Part shown: in pieces, positions 21,815-21,870 of the stretch
Position numbering within the stretch: the first letter of the stretch is position 1
Layout: each line of letters begins with the position of its first letter
From: Clostridia bacterium
GTDB lineage: Bacteria; Bacillota; Clostridia; Oscillospirales; Acutalibacteraceae
NCBI GenBank assembly: GCA_024404065.1
Contig: JAKSQR010000012.1
Span: 1-21,870 of the forward strand
Length of the DNA stretch: 21,870 bases
Direction of reading: 5' to 3'
Notes under the pieces: model-generated
The model's input: the letters and a program-made list of their open reading frames with translations, nothing else
The model's database searches: none
What the model was told of the DNA's origin: nothing
Position numbers and translations under genes: made by a program

Positions 21815-21870
21815 ATAAGACAATATCTTTCCTCTTAAATAAATGATTATGTATGCAGAAAACACCCGAC

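Noticed and set aside
21847..21870. Possible start of another gene at the right edge
   Set aside because: Only about eight codons remain and no ribosome binding site is visible, so there is nothing to support a call.
1..21870. CRISPR arrays, insertion sequences, phage genes, tRNA or rRNA genes
   Set aside because: No spaced direct repeats, transposase or integrase motifs, or tRNA/rRNA signatures were seen by eye on either strand.

Overview
The window looks like a chromosome segment from an anaerobic gut Clostridia, most likely an Oscillospiraceae/Ruminococcus-type Firmicute. Supporting signs are GGAGG-type ribosome binding sites, TTGACA/TATAAT promoters, a T-box leader, an ECF-type vitamin transporter S component, a cytosolic family 3 glycoside hydrolase, surface proteins with Thr/Glu-rich stalks, and a dihydroxy-acid dehydratase resembling the oxygen-sensitive [4Fe-4S] type. 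This is inference from gene content; no taxonomic search was possible.

Layout. (1) 94-1352, minus strand: an ECF S component and an amidohydrolase, closely coupled. (2) 1549-2964, minus: a lipoprotein with a Thr/Glu stalk and an HEXXH metallopeptidase-like motif. It is divergent from 3106-3519, plus, a small single-pass membrane protein. (3) 3554-5653, minus: a GH3 beta-xylosidase/beta-glucosidase, divergent from 5808-7535, plus. The latter holds two membrane-anchored stalk proteins, one ending in a domain that resembles BECR-fold (barnase/EndoU/colicin/RelE) nuclease toxins, the other with a cytoplasmic zinc ribbon, a beta domain and a long Thr-rich stalk. (4) 7647-8474, plus: a ComEC-like metallo-beta-lactamase-fold hydrolase with its own promoter. 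(5) 8475-9054: intergenic region holding a complete T-box riboswitch with a leucine (CUC) specifier and a terminator/antiterminator switch. (6) 9055-21467, plus: a branched-chain amino acid operon, leuA-leuC-leuD-leuB-ilvA-ridA-ilvB-ilvN-ilvC-ilvD, followed by a DUF815-type AAA+ ATPase gene and a strong terminator. (7) 21563-21814: a consensus promoter whose spacer is filled by an 18-bp palindrome, driving a tiny Cys-rich FeoB-associated-type membrane protein.

How the genes work together. The large operon encodes the ilv and leu steps from threonine/pyruvate to valine, isoleucine and leucine, except the final transaminase. Uncharged tRNA-Leu is expected to open the T-box at its head. A further promoter upstream of ilvB could uncouple the common ilvBNCD steps from leucine control. 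RidA sits directly after IlvA, whose reactive enamine product it hydrolyses. Regions 2 and 3 carry four envelope-tethered proteins that share stalk or beta-domain features. These, with the ATPase at the end of the ilv operon, are the least understood parts of the window.
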